DNA of 64,000 nucleotides, taken from assembly GCF_030272695.1 (NCBI RefSeq), contig NZ_JARFYN010000006.1, positions 1 through 64,000 of the forward strand, in the 5' to 3' direction. This document shows, piece after piece, positions 44,424-53,763 of the stretch. The notes below the pieces were generated by a model, which searched no databases, had not been told where the DNA came from, and worked only from the letters and a program-made list of their open reading frames with translations. The position numbers and the translations under genes are program-made. The DNA is from Martinezella calliandrae. Lineage in GTDB: Bacteria > Pseudomonadota > Alphaproteobacteria > Rhizobiales > Rhizobiaceae. Within the stretch, counting starts at the first letter, position 1. Every line of letters starts with the position of its first letter.

Positions 44424-45292
44424 CTTCCGCCCTCCCGAATGCCGATTTCACGGCGCAATTGTTCAAAGACCGTTTGCGGCACCGGCGTCAGCCCGGCGTC
44501 GGGCCGGTCATAGCGCGGGCCGGCGGCGATGAGGGATTTCGTATAAATGTGTTGGGGGTTGCCGAGCACGTCGGCTGTGCGGCCTTCCTCAATGACTTTG
44601 CCGGCATAAAGCAGGGTGACGGTATCGCAGATCTGCGCGACGACACCGAGATCGTGGGTGACGAATATGACGGCGGTGCGGTGCGCCTCCTGCAGGCCGC
44701 GGATCAGCCGCAGGATCTGTTTCTGCACTGTGACGTCGAGGGCCGTGGTCGGCTCGTCGGCGACCACCAGCTTCGGCTCCAGCGCGAAGGCGGCGGCAAT
44801 CAATATGCGCTGGCGCATGCCGCCGGAGAGTTCGTGCGGATAGGCGCGCATTACGCGTTCGGGATCGTGGATATGGACTTCCTCCAGCAATTTCAGAGCC
44901 CGCAGCCTGGCATCGTGCCAGGACAGTCCGCGCTTCAGCCGCAAGCCGTCAGTCAATTGCGCTTCGATGCGGCGGCCGGGATTGAGCGCGGTCTGCGGGT
45001 CCTGTGGGATCAGGGAAATCTCGTTGCCCATGATGTCGCGAAGGTCCTTTGCGGGCAGCTTCAGCAGATCACGGCTTTCGAACAGAATGGAGCCGCTGGT
45101 AACGCGCACGGTGTGCGGCAGGATGCCGAGCAGGGCCTTGGCGATCGTGGATTTGCCCGCGCCGCTTTCCCCGACTAGGCCGCGCACTTCGCCGCGCTCC
45201 AATGCCAGCGCAATGTCCCGCAGGATCGGTGCGCCGTTGTCGCGGTCAGATACAGCGCTCAGCGCTTTGATGGAAAGAAGCGGTTCGGTCAT
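44420..45292 (-). CDS. Opp/Dpp-type ABC transporter ATP-binding protein (DppD-like)
   Basis: A 290-residue ATPase with Walker A GESGAGKST (about 41-49), LIPQDPQTALNPGRRI, signature LSGGMRQRILIAAA, Walker B KLVVADEPTTALD and H-loop VTHDLGV. The C-terminus GNPQHIYTKSLIAAGPRY is the start of the oligopeptide-ABC C-terminal region. The ATG at 45292 overlaps the permease stop (ATGA). It pairs with the DppF-like ATPase that follows with another 4-base overlap. Confidence 0.92.
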   Translation of the reverse strand: MTEPLLSIKALSAVSDRDNGAPILRDIALALERGEVRGLVGESGAGKSTIAKALLGILPHTVRVTSGSILFESRDLLKLPAKDLRDIMGNEISLIPQDPQTALNPGRRIEAQLTDGLRLKRGLSWHDARLRALKLLEEVHIHDPERVMRAYPHELSGGMRQRILIAAAFALEPKLVVADEPTTALDVTVQKQILRLIRGLQEAHRTAVIFVTHDLGVVAQICDTVTLLYAGKVIEEGRTADVLGNPQHIYTKSLIAAGPRYDRPDAGLTPVPQTVFEQLRREIGIREGGR

Positions 45293-46182
45293 CGGCGCAT
45301 CACCGGATCGAGGGCGCGACGCAGGCCGTCGCCGAGTTGGTTGAAGGCGAGCACCGTTGCGAAGAGGGCGATGAGTGGCACGACAAGTACCCACCAACCG
45401 TCATAGATGATCTGCCGTCCTTGGGCGATCATGCCGCCCCAGGTCGGCGTATCCGAAGAAACCGACAGGCCAACGAAGGAAAGGATTGCTTCGACAATGA
45501 CGGCGATGCCCATTTCCAAGCTGACGAGAGCGATCAGCACCGGTGCGACATTCGGAAGGATTTCGCTGAACAGGATTTTTGCGCGCGAGAAGCCGATCGT
45601 GCGAGCGGCGGTGACATAGTCCATCTGGGCCTGGGCCTGCGTTTCAGAGCGTATGACCCGGCAGAAGCGTGTCCAGTCGATGATGACGATGGCCGCGATG
45701 ACCGAATGCACGCCGGAACCGAAAACGGCGACCAGCAGGATCGACAGCAATACCGGTGGAAAGGCCATCCAGATATCGACGAGGCGGGAGATCAGCTTGT
45801 CGATCCAGCCGCCATACCAGCCGGCCAAGAGGCCAAGCAGCGTCCCGATCAGCGCTGCCAACCCCGCCGCGACGAAGGCGACGGTCAGAGCGATGCGTGT
45901 ACCGAAGATGGCGCGAGACAGCACATCGCGACCGAGGTCGTCCGTGCCAAGAAGAAAGCTCGGATTGGAACCGTCGAGCCAGACAGGAGGCAGGGTGCCG
46001 GACATCAGGTCTTGCTCCAGCGGATCTCTCGGCGCGATATAGGGAGCGAAGATCGCCAGAATGATCAGGACCAGGATGAAGCCGCCGCCGAAGATCACCT
46101 TCGGCTCCGACAGCAGCGCGTGTCGCCGTCTGGCGGTGCGAGACGGTGGTTTGGCGGAGGCAGTCGCGTCGACATCACCCAT
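45289..46182 (-). CDS. Opp/Dpp-type ABC transporter permease (DppC-like)
   Basis: A 297-residue inner-membrane permease. It has a cytosolic N-terminus, a first helix (GGGFILVLIILAIFAPYIAP), the DppC-type periplasmic block FLLGTDDLGRDVLSRAIFGTRIAL, several helices, and the ATPase-docking loop YVTAARTIGFSRAKILFSEILPNVAP. The ATG at 46182 is taken because upstream in-frame sequence is the end of the other permease gene, which it overlaps by 8 bases. It forms a heterodimeric channel with the DppB-like protein. Confidence 0.92.
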   Translation of the reverse strand: MGDVDATASAKPPSRTARRRHALLSEPKVIFGGGFILVLIILAIFAPYIAPRDPLEQDLMSGTLPPVWLDGSNPSFLLGTDDLGRDVLSRAIFGTRIALTVAFVAAGLAALIGTLLGLLAGWYGGWIDKLISRLVDIWMAFPPVLLSILLVAVFGSGVHSVIAAIVIIDWTRFCRVIRSETQAQAQMDYVTAARTIGFSRAKILFSEILPNVAPVLIALVSLEMGIAVIVEAILSFVGLSVSSDTPTWGGMIAQGRQIIYDGWWVLVVPLIALFATVLAFNQLGDGLRRALDPVMRR

Positions 46183-47182
46183 GGGCGAGCCTCGGGTTGA
46201 AGGCGGCCACGAGTAGGTCGACAGCCAGATTGATGAGAATGAAAAGGGCGCCAAAGACCAGCACAAGGCCTTGGATCAGCGGCAGGTCGCGATTGATGAC
46301 GGCGTCGATCGCCATGTTGCCAATGCCGGGATAGGCGAAGATGCGCTCGACGATGACGGTGCCGCCTATCAGGAAGGTGAATTGCACGCCCGTGAGCGCG
46401 ATTGTCGGGCCGACGGCGTTGCGGAGCGCTTCTTGCAGCACCAGGCGCAGGTCAGACATGCCTTTGAGCTTGGCGAGCAAGATATAGTCCTGCACCATTG
46501 CTTCCGAAAGCGTTGCCTTAAGCACACGGGCGATAATGGCGGCGAGCGGCAGGCCGAGCGCCAGCACCGGCATGACCATGTGGGCGGCGATATCGGCGAA
46601 GATTTCGAAGCGGAGGGTCACCAGGCTTTCGACGAGAAAGAAGGGCGTCGTAAATTGCGCGTCGACGGCTGGGTCGATGCGGCCGGATAGCGGGAAGAGT
46701 GGAAAGAGAACGCCGAGGACCAGCACGAGGGCGAGCGCCCAGACGAAATCCGGCACGGCGAGAAACAGACCGTTGAGGCTGTCGATTACCGGCTCGATCG
46801 GCGTGCGTCGGGCAAGCGTGCCTATAACCGCCACTGTAGCGCCGAGCAGAACGGCAAGAACGAGGGCCGCCAAGGCAAGCTCCAGCGTTGCCGGCAGACG
46901 CTCGCCGAGCAAGGAGAGGACCTCGCGCTTCAAAGAGATCGAGGTGCCAAAATCTCCTGATAGAACCGATTTGAGCCAGATGCCGAACTGCACCGGAAGG
47001 CTGGCATCAAGGCCGTAATGAGCACGGAGCGCGGCGATGTCGGCGGGCGTTGCGCCCGGCGATATCATCATCGCAATCGGATCGCCCGGCACGACGCGCA
47101 GCAGCACAAAGACGATCAACGCCACGCCGAACAGCGTCACTGCGGCCATGATCAGGCGATTGAGAATGGAGACTGCTAACAT
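46175..47182 (-). CDS. Opp/Dpp-type ABC transporter permease (DppB-like)
   Basis: A 335-residue permease starting ILNRLIMAAVTLFGVALIVFVLLRVVPGDPI, the classic first helix and RxxPGDP motif of DppB/OppB, with DYILLAKLKGMSDLRLVLQEALRNA as the ATPase-docking loop and a C-terminal helix. The ATG at 47182 begins the conserved part. A RIME-like repeat (47233-47384) separates it from the binding-protein gene, so it may be expressed at lower level than the latter. Confidence 0.92.
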   Translation of the reverse strand: MLAVSILNRLIMAAVTLFGVALIVFVLLRVVPGDPIAMMISPGATPADIAALRAHYGLDASLPVQFGIWLKSVLSGDFGTSISLKREVLSLLGERLPATLELALAALVLAVLLGATVAVIGTLARRTPIEPVIDSLNGLFLAVPDFVWALALVLVLGVLFPLFPLSGRIDPAVDAQFTTPFFLVESLVTLRFEIFADIAAHMVMPVLALGLPLAAIIARVLKATLSEAMVQDYILLAKLKGMSDLRLVLQEALRNAVGPTIALTGVQFTFLIGGTVIVERIFAYPGIGNMAIDAVINRDLPLIQGLVLVFGALFILINLAVDLLVAAFNPRLAHG

Positions 47183-47232
47183 CCGTTGTGAATTCCGATC
47201 GCATTCGCCGTCCGCCGGCGGAGAACCCAAGG

Positions 47233-47384
47233 CCCTCATCCGGCCTGTCGGCCACCTTCTCCCCGTAGTGACTGGGAGAAGGGGTAAAGAGGCAGTTACA
47301 GCCTACGCCTAACGACGTGTTCGCGCGAGGGAACAAAGATCGTTCCCTCTTCCCGGCAAAGGGGAGAGGGCTAGGGTGAGGGGC
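47233..47384. repeat. RIME-like intergenic repeat, copy 2
   Basis: It starts GCCCTCATCCGG and ends AGGGTGAGGGGC, with inner dyads CCTTCTCCC (47255-47263)/GGGAGAAGG (47274-47282) and TTCCCTCTTCCC/GGGGAGAGGG (47343-47370). The layout matches copy 1 at 25806-25943 and the palindromic intergenic elements known from Rhizobiaceae. It lies inside the importer operon between the binding-protein and permease genes. Confidence 0.75.
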
Positions 47385-47408
47385 AAAGCCTCAAGTGCGG
47401 AGCCGAGA

Positions 47409-48944
47409 TCAAGCCTTCGACACCAGTGTCGGCTGCAGCGCACCCGACACGTTCGGCGTCACCTTCAGGCTCGACTTATAGACGATCGGCTGGACATATT
47501 GCAGCAGCGGGATCACGTAGCCCTGCTCTGCGATATATTTGATCGCCGCTTTCCAGCCGGCAATGCGCTTGGCCTCGTCCTTTTCCACCCAGAGCGGTCC
47601 CAGCATGTCGTCGACGTCCTTGGTCTTCCAGGCCGAGTGCGGCGAAGGGCCGAACATGGCGAAGCCGGTGGAGGTCGTGGGATCGCCGATGGCATTGCCC
47701 CAGTTGTAGAAAGCGGCTGGGCCGAGTTGATGGGCGGCGCGCAGCTCGTAGTGCTTGGCGATCTCGTAGACTTCGATGTCCGCGTCGATGCCGACCTTGC
47801 GCCACATGCCGACGATCGCCTGGATCATCTCGTAATCCTTCGGCTTGAAGCCGCGGGTCGTCTTGATGCTGAACTTCACCGGCTTTTCCGGCGAATAGCC
47901 GCTGGCGGCCAGGAGCTTTCTGGCCTGCTCCGGATCGTAGGGGATTTTGATGGAGGCGTCGTATGCCTCGTATTCCGGCGCTTCAAGCGTCGAAAGCGGC
48001 TTGCCGTAGCCACGCAGCAGGCGCTTGATGATCGCTTCCTTGTCGATCGCCATATTGGCGGCGAGGCGGACGTTCTTGTCCAGCATCGGATCGACGTTGG
48101 TGATGAAGATCATGCCGATATCGGAGATGGGCGTGGCGACGCCGGCAAGGCCGGATTTCTTCTTCAGGCGGTCGAAATCCTCGTAGGGAATTTCGAGCGT
48201 CACATCCGACGAGCCCGATTCGATTTCCGCTACCCGGCTCGTGGTATCCGGCACGAATTTGAAGATGACCGTGTCGAAGGCGGGCTTGCCGCCAAAATAT
48301 TTGGGATTGGCCTTCAGCCGCAGGTAGGAATTGCCCTCATAGGCGTCGACCATGTACGGGCCGGTGCCGACGGGCTTCTTTTCGAAACCTTCCGCTCCGA
48401 CCTTGCTGTAGTAGTCCTTCGGCAGGACATAGCCCGTCAAGAAGGCCATCCACTTGAAGTAAGTCGGCTCGAAGCGGACGACATCGCCGGTGATGCGATT
48501 GCCTTCCACCTTATAATTGTTGGCCGTCGACCAGATGAACTGGATCGGGTTGCCGGTCTCCTGCTTGGCGGCGCGCTCCAGCGACCAGACGATGTCGTCT
48601 GGCGTGAATTTGGAGCCATCGTGCCAGGTGACGCCTTCGCGGACATCCATCCAGACCTTGGTCTTGTCGTCATTCCAACCCCAGGCGGTAAGCAATCCCG
48701 GTTGGAATTTCAGATCCGGGCCCTGGCCGATATATTGGTCGAAGACCGAGCGATAGATCGCCTGGATCGTCGGATTGACCGCCGATGGACCGGTGGTCGG
48801 GTCGAAAGAGGGCAAATTGACGTTGAAGGCGATGGTTAGCGTGCCGGCTTCAGCGGCTTCGACGCTCGTCCTGCCCGCGAGAACCCCAGTAATGAAAGCA
48901 GCTGCGCCGAAGCTCAATGCCTCGCGCCGAGTAAGCGTTGTCAT
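47409..48944 (-). CDS. ABC transporter substrate-binding protein, family 5
   Basis: A 511-residue SBP_bac_5 protein. The N-terminus TLTRREALSFGAAAFITGVLAG carries a twin-arginine motif followed by a hydrophobic stretch, suggesting Tat export. The mature part has NPTIQAIYRSVFDQYI, DVREGVTWHDGSKFTPDDIVWSLERA, GTGPYMV and YDPEQARKLLAASGY, all typical of peptide/nickel/opine-binding proteins. The ATG at 48944 follows GGAG; the codon two before it is GTG. It heads the importer operon, with the recurring palindrome 75 bases upstream. Family members also carry non-peptide ligands, so an aromatic or conjugate substrate is possible here (inference). Confidence 0.9.
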   Translation of the reverse strand: MTTLTRREALSFGAAAFITGVLAGRTSVEAAEAGTLTIAFNVNLPSFDPTTGPSAVNPTIQAIYRSVFDQYIGQGPDLKFQPGLLTAWGWNDDKTKVWMDVREGVTWHDGSKFTPDDIVWSLERAAKQETGNPIQFIWSTANNYKVEGNRITGDVVRFEPTYFKWMAFLTGYVLPKDYYSKVGAEGFEKKPVGTGPYMVDAYEGNSYLRLKANPKYFGGKPAFDTVIFKFVPDTTSRVAEIESGSSDVTLEIPYEDFDRLKKKSGLAGVATPISDIGMIFITNVDPMLDKNVRLAANMAIDKEAIIKRLLRGYGKPLSTLEAPEYEAYDASIKIPYDPEQARKLLAASGYSPEKPVKFSIKTTRGFKPKDYEMIQAIVGMWRKVGIDADIEVYEIAKHYELRAAHQLGPAAFYNWGNAIGDPTTSTGFAMFGPSPHSAWKTKDVDDMLGPLWVEKDEAKRIAGWKAAIKYIAEQGYVIPLLQYVQPIVYKSSLKVTPNVSGALQPTLVSKA

Positions 48945-49321
48945 GGTCACTCCGTTCCCCTGTTAAGCGGTAGAAAAGCATGAAGCCCGCCTACCACTGG
49001 CGATTTATTGTCGGAATGTTTTAATCTTAAAATAAGGCTTTTGAACCGGCAAGCGCTTTCTCTGGGCATTTCGCAGATTTCGCGGCGAGCTTGCAGATGG
49101 CGGTCCCGAGGAAGGCGCCTATAATTTATGCATACGCATATATGTACGTTCGTCATTTATGACCCAGGATGGTATTTTCCCAGGCCTCAACCTGTATATG
49201 TCTCGGGCTTTTATATGGATTGCGGAGTTTCTGATTTGTTCATTGACAGTCGGACGAGGTTCAAAATATGATTTTGCAAATGATTTAAGAACAAGCCCGA
49301 CAGGGCAAAGGGGTAACTTCG
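48945..49321. promoter_or_regulatory. Divergent control region of importer and iorAB
   Basis: 377 AT-rich bases between head-to-head operons. It contains the palindrome at 49019-49032 and a half-site-like ATTTAAG about 35 bases before iorA. No coding frame is supported. Confidence 0.5.
49019..49032. promoter_or_regulatory. TTTTAAGCTTAAAA-type palindrome, copy 3
   Basis: TTTTAATCTTAAAA, one mismatch to the perfect copy, 75 bases upstream of the family-5 binding-protein start in the divergent region shared with iorA. Confidence 0.6.
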
Positions 49322-51475
49322 ATGGCCGAACGGTCGTTTGCGCGCGAAGTCGAGGATCTGAAGCTCGGGGAGGGCGACACCTTCCGCGGCGAGGGCATTC
49401 TCGCGATCACCAAAGCGTTGTTGCAATCCGGCGTTTCCTATGTCGGCGGTTATCAGGGATCGCCGATTTCCCATCTCATGGACGTACTGGCCGATGCCAA
49501 GGATGTCATGGAAGACCTGGGCGTCCATTTCGAGACCTCGGCCTCGGAGGCAGCCGCTGCCGCCATGCTGTCGGCCTCTGTCATGTATCCAGTACGCGGC
49601 GCCGTCACCTGGAAATCGACGGCTGGCACCAACGTTGCCTCCGATGCGCTCTCCAACCTGTCCTCCGGCGGCGTTACCGGCGGCGCGCTGATCATCATCG
49701 GCGAAGACTATGGCGAAGGCTCCTCGATCATGCAGGAGCGCAGCCATGCCTATGCTATGAAATCGCAGATGTGGCTGCTCAATCCGCGTCCGAACCTGCC
49801 GTCGATCGTGCAGGCGGTCGAGGAGGGGTTCGAACTGTCGGAAGCCTCCAATACGCCGGTCATGCTGCAGGTAGGCATTCGCAGCTGCCATGTTCACGGC
49901 CAGTTCGAGGCCAAGGACAACAAGCGGCCGAAATACACGCTCAAGCAGGCGTTGGAAAATCCGGTGCGCGACGTCAACCGCATCGTGCTGCCGCCGGCCT
50001 CCTTCCTTCATGAGAAGGAGAAGCTGGAGAAGCGCTGGCCGGCCGCCGTCGAGTTCATCAAGAAGCGCCAGCTCAACGAATATTTCGGTCCGTCCGAAGG
50101 CGACGTCGGCGTCATCCTGCTGGGCGGCATGTATAACGGCGTCATGCGCGCCCTGCAGCAGCTCGGCCTTGCCGATGTCTACGGCAACTCCGTCGTCCCG
50201 CTCTATATCCTCAATGTCGCCTATCCGCTGGTCGACGATCAGATGGCTGAGTTCTGCGCGAGCAAGAAGGCCGTGCTGATGGTCGAGGAGGGGGCGCCGG
50301 AATATATCGAGCAATCGCTCAACACCATCCTGCGTCGCCGCGACATCCAAACCAAGGTTTCGGGCAAAGACGTGCTGCCGATGGGTGGCGAATATACCCC
50401 GCCGGTGCTGACGAAGGGCATCAAGGCCTTCCTCGAGGCGCATCAGCGCGTGTTGCTCGGCAACCAGCCGCCATTGCCGGACCCGACGCCTGTTCTCGAC
50501 GACCCGAAAGTCAAGGCGCTGACTGAAGTCGTGCCGCCGCGCCCGCCGGGCTTCTGCATCGGCTGTCCCGAAAGACCAATCTTTGCGGCGATGAAGTTGG
50601 TCGAAAACGAACTCGGCCAACATCACATCTCCGGCGACATCGGCTGCCACCTGTTCTCGATCCTGCCACCGTTCAACATCGGTAGCACGACGATGGGCTA
50701 TGGCCTCGGCCCCGCCGCCGCTTCCGCCTTCAATGTCGCCGCCGACAAGCGCGCCATCTCCGTGATGGGCGATGGCGGCTTCTGGCATAACGGGCTGGCG
50801 ACCTCAGTCGGCAATGCCATCTTCAACAAGCAAGACGGCGTCATCCTCGTCGTCGACAATTACTACTCGGCTGCAACCGGCGGGCAGGATATCCCGTCCT
50901 CGCGTGCATTGAACCCGCGCCGCAAGACCAACAATTCCATTGTCAACGCCGTCAAGGGCATCGGCGCCACCTGGGTTCGCCAGATCGATCGGACCTATGA
51001 TGTCGGCAAGATGCGCGACACTTTGCGCGAGGCGCTGACCTCGAAGGAGTCCGGCCCCAAGATCATCGTCGCCTCTTCGGAATGCATGCTGAACAAGCAG
51101 CGGCGCGTGAAGCCGCAGTTCGCCAAGGCGGTGAAGGACGGCCAACGCATGGTCAAGGAGCGCTTCGGCGTCGATGAGGATGTGTGCACCGGCGATCACG
51201 CCTGCATCCGTCTTTCCGGCTGTCCGTCGCTGTCGGTCAAACATACCGACGATCCGCTGAAGGACGATCCGGTGGCGGCGGTCGACAATAATTGCGTCGG
51301 CTGCGGCAATTGCGGCGAGGTAGCGGAGGCGGCGGTTCTCTGTCCCTCCTTCTATCGCGCCGATATCATCCACAATCCCACTGGCTGGGATCGCTTCCTT
51401 GCCCGCACGCGCGCCGCCGTCATCGGCTGGCTGCAGGCCCGCCGCCAAGCTGGCCGCATCGTTTTTGCGGATTGA
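49322..51475 (+). CDS. iorA: Indolepyruvate:ferredoxin oxidoreductase, alpha-type subunit
   Basis: A 717-residue thiamine-diphosphate/iron-sulfur protein. The N-terminal pyrimidine-binding half starts GEGILAITKALLQSGVSYVGGYQGSPISHLMD; the ThDP-binding half has GFCIGCPERPIF (about 416-427), SGDIGCH, MGDGGFWHNGL and VDNYYSAATGGQ. The C-terminus (about 620-690) is a ferredoxin-like domain with the cysteines in DVCTGDHACIRLSGCPS and NNCVGCGNCGEVAEAAVLCPSF. IorAB oxidatively decarboxylates arylpyruvates (indole-, phenyl-, 4-hydroxyphenylpyruvate) to aryl-acetyl-CoA. iorB follows after 9 bases. An aminotransferase that could supply arylpyruvate is 9 kb downstream. Confidence 0.9.
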   Translation: MAERSFAREVEDLKLGEGDTFRGEGILAITKALLQSGVSYVGGYQGSPISHLMDVLADAKDVMEDLGVHFETSASEAAAAAMLSASVMYPVRGAVTWKSTAGTNVASDALSNLSSGGVTGGALIIIGEDYGEGSSIMQERSHAYAMKSQMWLLNPRPNLPSIVQAVEEGFELSEASNTPVMLQVGIRSCHVHGQFEAKDNKRPKYTLKQALENPVRDVNRIVLPPASFLHEKEKLEKRWPAAVEFIKKRQLNEYFGPSEGDVGVILLGGMYNGVMRALQQLGLADVYGNSVVPLYILNVAYPLVDDQMAEFCASKKAVLMVEEGAPEYIEQSLNTILRRRDIQTKVSGKDVLPMGGEYTPPVLTKGIKAFLEAHQRVLLGNQPPLPDPTPVLDDPKVKALTEVVPPRPPGFCIGCPERPIFAAMKLVENELGQHHISGDIGCHLFSILPPFNIGSTTMGYGLGPAAASAFNVAADKRAISVMGDGGFWHNGLATSVGNAIFNKQDGVILVVDNYYSAATGGQDIPSSRALNPRRKTNNSIVNAVKGIGATWVRQIDRTYDVGKMRDTLREALTSKESGPKIIVASSECMLNKQRRVKPQFAKAVKDGQRMVKERFGVDEDVCTGDHACIRLSGCPSLSVKHTDDPLKDDPVAAVDNNCVGCGNCGEVAEAAVLCPSFYRADIIHNPTGWDRFLARTRAAVIGWLQARRQAGRIVFAD

Positions 51476-51484
51476 GGGATCGAT

Positions 51485-53044
51485 ATGAACGAGCATGTCA
51501 GCATGACCGATATCGGCACCCAACGTCTGTCGACCGACAAGCCGCTGTCACTGGCCATCCTCGCGATGGGTGGGCAGGGCGGCGGTGTCTTGGCCGACTG
51601 GATCGTCGGCCTTGCCGAAGCCGAAGGCTGGATGGCGCAGACCACCTCTGTTCCCGGCGTCGCGCAACGCACCGGCGCCACGATTTACTATATCGAGATG
51701 CTGCCGGCGCGCGATGGGCATGCGCCGATCTTCTCGCTGATGCCGACGCCGGGCGATGTCGATGTCGTTATGGCCGCCGAGCTGATGGAAGCCGGCCGAT
51801 CTGTGCTGCGCGGCCTGGTGACGCCCGACAAGACCGTTCTGATCGCCTCGACGCACCGTTCTTTCGCCGTCGGCGAAAAGGAAAAGCCTGGAGATGGCAT
51901 CGGCAATCCGGAAGTGGTGGTCGACGCTACGGATTTTGCCGCCAAGCGCACCATCGCCTTCGACATGGAGACATTGGCCGTCAAGAACGGCAGTGTGATT
52001 TCCGCCTCGATGTTCGGTGCACTCGCGGCCTCGGGGGCGCTGCCTTTCGCCAAGCAGGCCTTTGAAGCGATGATTCGCGCCGGCGGCAAAGGCATCGAAC
52101 CCAGCCTCAGGGCTTTCAATGCCGCCTTCGATCGCGCCAAGGACAAGCCGCGCGATGCTGTTTCTGCTACGCCACCGAAACACTTCGATGCCCTGCCGGA
52201 AATGGCCGGTCATCCGGCACTTGATCGTCTGGTCCGACGCATCCGCGCCGAGTTTCCAGAGGAAGCACGGCCGCTACTGTTTGCCGGCGTCAAGAAGCTC
52301 ACGGATTACCAGGACCCGGCCTATGCCGATGAGTACCTGACCCGCGTTGCGGCACTCCACGCGCTCGATCGCAAAGCAGGTGGCGCGGCCAAGGATTTTG
52401 CTTTTACTGTGCAGGCGGCGAAATATACCGCAGTCGCCATGGCCTATGATGATGTCATCCGCGTCGCCGATCTGAAGGTGCGCGCCTCGCGCTTCGAGCG
52501 TGTGCGTAAGGAAGTCGGCGCCAAGGACGACCAGATCGTCTATATGACCGAATATATGCATCCGCGCATGGAAGAGGTCTGCGGCACGTTGCCGAAAGGC
52601 TTCGGCCTCTGGATCGAGAGCCGGCCCAAGCTCTTCGAGCGTCTCGATCGCATCGTCAACAAGGGCCGCCGGGTGCAGACGGGCACGCTCTTCTGGTTCC
52701 TCGGCCTATATTTCGTCTCAGCTCTGCGTCGGACCCGCCGCGGCACGTTGCGCCATATGCGTGAGGTCGAGCATCGCGAAACCTGGCTTGCTGCCGCGAC
52801 CAGCCTGCTCGGTACGAATTACGGCCTCGCCGTCGAGGTGCTGAACAACCGTCGTCTGGTCAAGGGCTATTCCGATACATATGCACGCGGTCTTTCCAAG
52901 TTCGATCGGGTGATGTCTGCGCTGTCGATGCTGAGCGATCGTGATGATGGGGCAGCATGGATGCGTCGGTTGAGACAGGCGGCGCTTTTGGATGAGAAGG
53001 GTATGGCGCTGGATGGGGCGCTAAAGACGGTTGCAACATTATAG
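51485..53044 (+). CDS. iorB: Indolepyruvate oxidoreductase, beta-type subunit (long form)
   Basis: A 519-residue protein. Residues 1 to about 200 are the pyruvate-oxidoreductase gamma/IorB domain (LAILAMGGQGGGVLADWIVGLAE, TTSVPGVAQRTGATIYYIEML). The remaining 300 residues (LDRLVRRIRAEFPEEARPLLFAGVKKLTDYQDPAYADEY onward) form the C-terminal domain of long proteobacterial forms, rather than the roughly 200-residue archaeal IorB. GAGGGA precedes the ATG. It forms the complex with IorA. The long form probably changes the electron acceptor or subunit contacts (inference). Confidence 0.88.
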   Translation: MNEHVSMTDIGTQRLSTDKPLSLAILAMGGQGGGVLADWIVGLAEAEGWMAQTTSVPGVAQRTGATIYYIEMLPARDGHAPIFSLMPTPGDVDVVMAAELMEAGRSVLRGLVTPDKTVLIASTHRSFAVGEKEKPGDGIGNPEVVVDATDFAAKRTIAFDMETLAVKNGSVISASMFGALAASGALPFAKQAFEAMIRAGGKGIEPSLRAFNAAFDRAKDKPRDAVSATPPKHFDALPEMAGHPALDRLVRRIRAEFPEEARPLLFAGVKKLTDYQDPAYADEYLTRVAALHALDRKAGGAAKDFAFTVQAAKYTAVAMAYDDVIRVADLKVRASRFERVRKEVGAKDDQIVYMTEYMHPRMEEVCGTLPKGFGLWIESRPKLFERLDRIVNKGRRVQTGTLFWFLGLYFVSALRRTRRGTLRHMREVEHRETWLAAATSLLGTNYGLAVEVLNNRRLVKGYSDTYARGLSKFDRVMSALSMLSDRDDGAAWMRRLRQAALLDEKGMALDGALKTVATL

Positions 53045-53226
53045 AATTCTCTTTGCAGCATGGCATTCAGGGCATTTGACGAACCGGAAATATCTGCCTG
53101 ACGCATTCGACGCTCGTTGCGGGACGCGACAATTGCGGACAGTCTTGCGGCTTTCTGGTAGCCTGCGCGAAAGCGTGAAATTGCACAGGACAATCCGGAT
53201 ATTTGCTCCTCAGTGACGTCGATCCC

Positions 53227-53736
53227 TCAAATCTCATGCTTGCGGATATTGTGCAGAACCTTGTGCAGCGTCGAGATGAACGCCCGGTATTCCGTCTCTT
53301 CGACCCCATCGAACATCTGCAGAAACAGATCGTACATGGTCGGCCAGACCTTTTCGAAGGCGGCGCGGCCTTCTTCGGTAATGGAGACGTCGCGGATGCG
53401 CATGTCCTCGATGCGAGGCTGACGGCGGATGAAGCCCTGCTGCTCCAGGGAATCCAGCGTGCGGCTCATCGTCGATTGTTCGGTGACGGCAAAGACGGAG
53501 AGCTCGTTGATGGTGACCGAGGAAGAGACGCTGAGGACGGCGAGCGCGCGCATCTTCGCGGTCGTCATGTCATATTCGCGTAGCTCTTCCGACATGTTGA
53601 CGTTCCAGCGGGCCATCAGCCGGTTCATCAGATAGGGGGCGAAGTGGTTGAGCCCTATTTCGCCCATGGTCGGACGCGTCTCGGTGTTCTCCTGGCTGCG
53701 CCGCCTTAAAACCGTGCCTGAAAACCGCTCCTCCAT
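53227..53736 (-). CDS. MarR-family transcriptional regulator 1
   Basis: A 169-residue winged-helix regulator: MARWNVNMSEELREYDMTTAKMRALAVL, then the DNA-binding region TINELSVFAVTEQSTMSRTLDSLEQQGFIRRQP (about 74-106) and the wing EDMRIRDVSITEEGRAAF. MarR proteins are dimers that usually repress and respond to aromatic acids or CoA esters. The gene lies 27 bases after the flavoprotein gene on the same strand and converges with iorB. It is one of two candidates for reading the recurring palindrome of this region. Confidence 0.88.
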   Translation of the reverse strand: MEERFSGTVLRRRSQENTETRPTMGEIGLNHFAPYLMNRLMARWNVNMSEELREYDMTTAKMRALAVLSVSSSVTINELSVFAVTEQSTMSRTLDSLEQQGFIRRQPRIEDMRIRDVSITEEGRAAFEKVWPTMYDLFLQMFDGVEETEYRAFISTLHKVLHNIRKHEI

Positions 53737-53763
53737 TGGACGATATCTCCCTGTGGAACCTTA

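Noticed and set aside
47376..48839. Long open frame (487 codons) on the plus strand
   Set aside because: Antisense to the family-5 binding-protein gene; the same shadow composition and no domain.
49211..50788. Long open frame (525 codons) on the minus strand
   Set aside because: It lies antisense to iorA, whose domains are unmistakable. Its composition (Arg, Asp, Gly, His rich) is typical of a codon-bias shadow in GC-rich DNA, and it has no recognisable domain.
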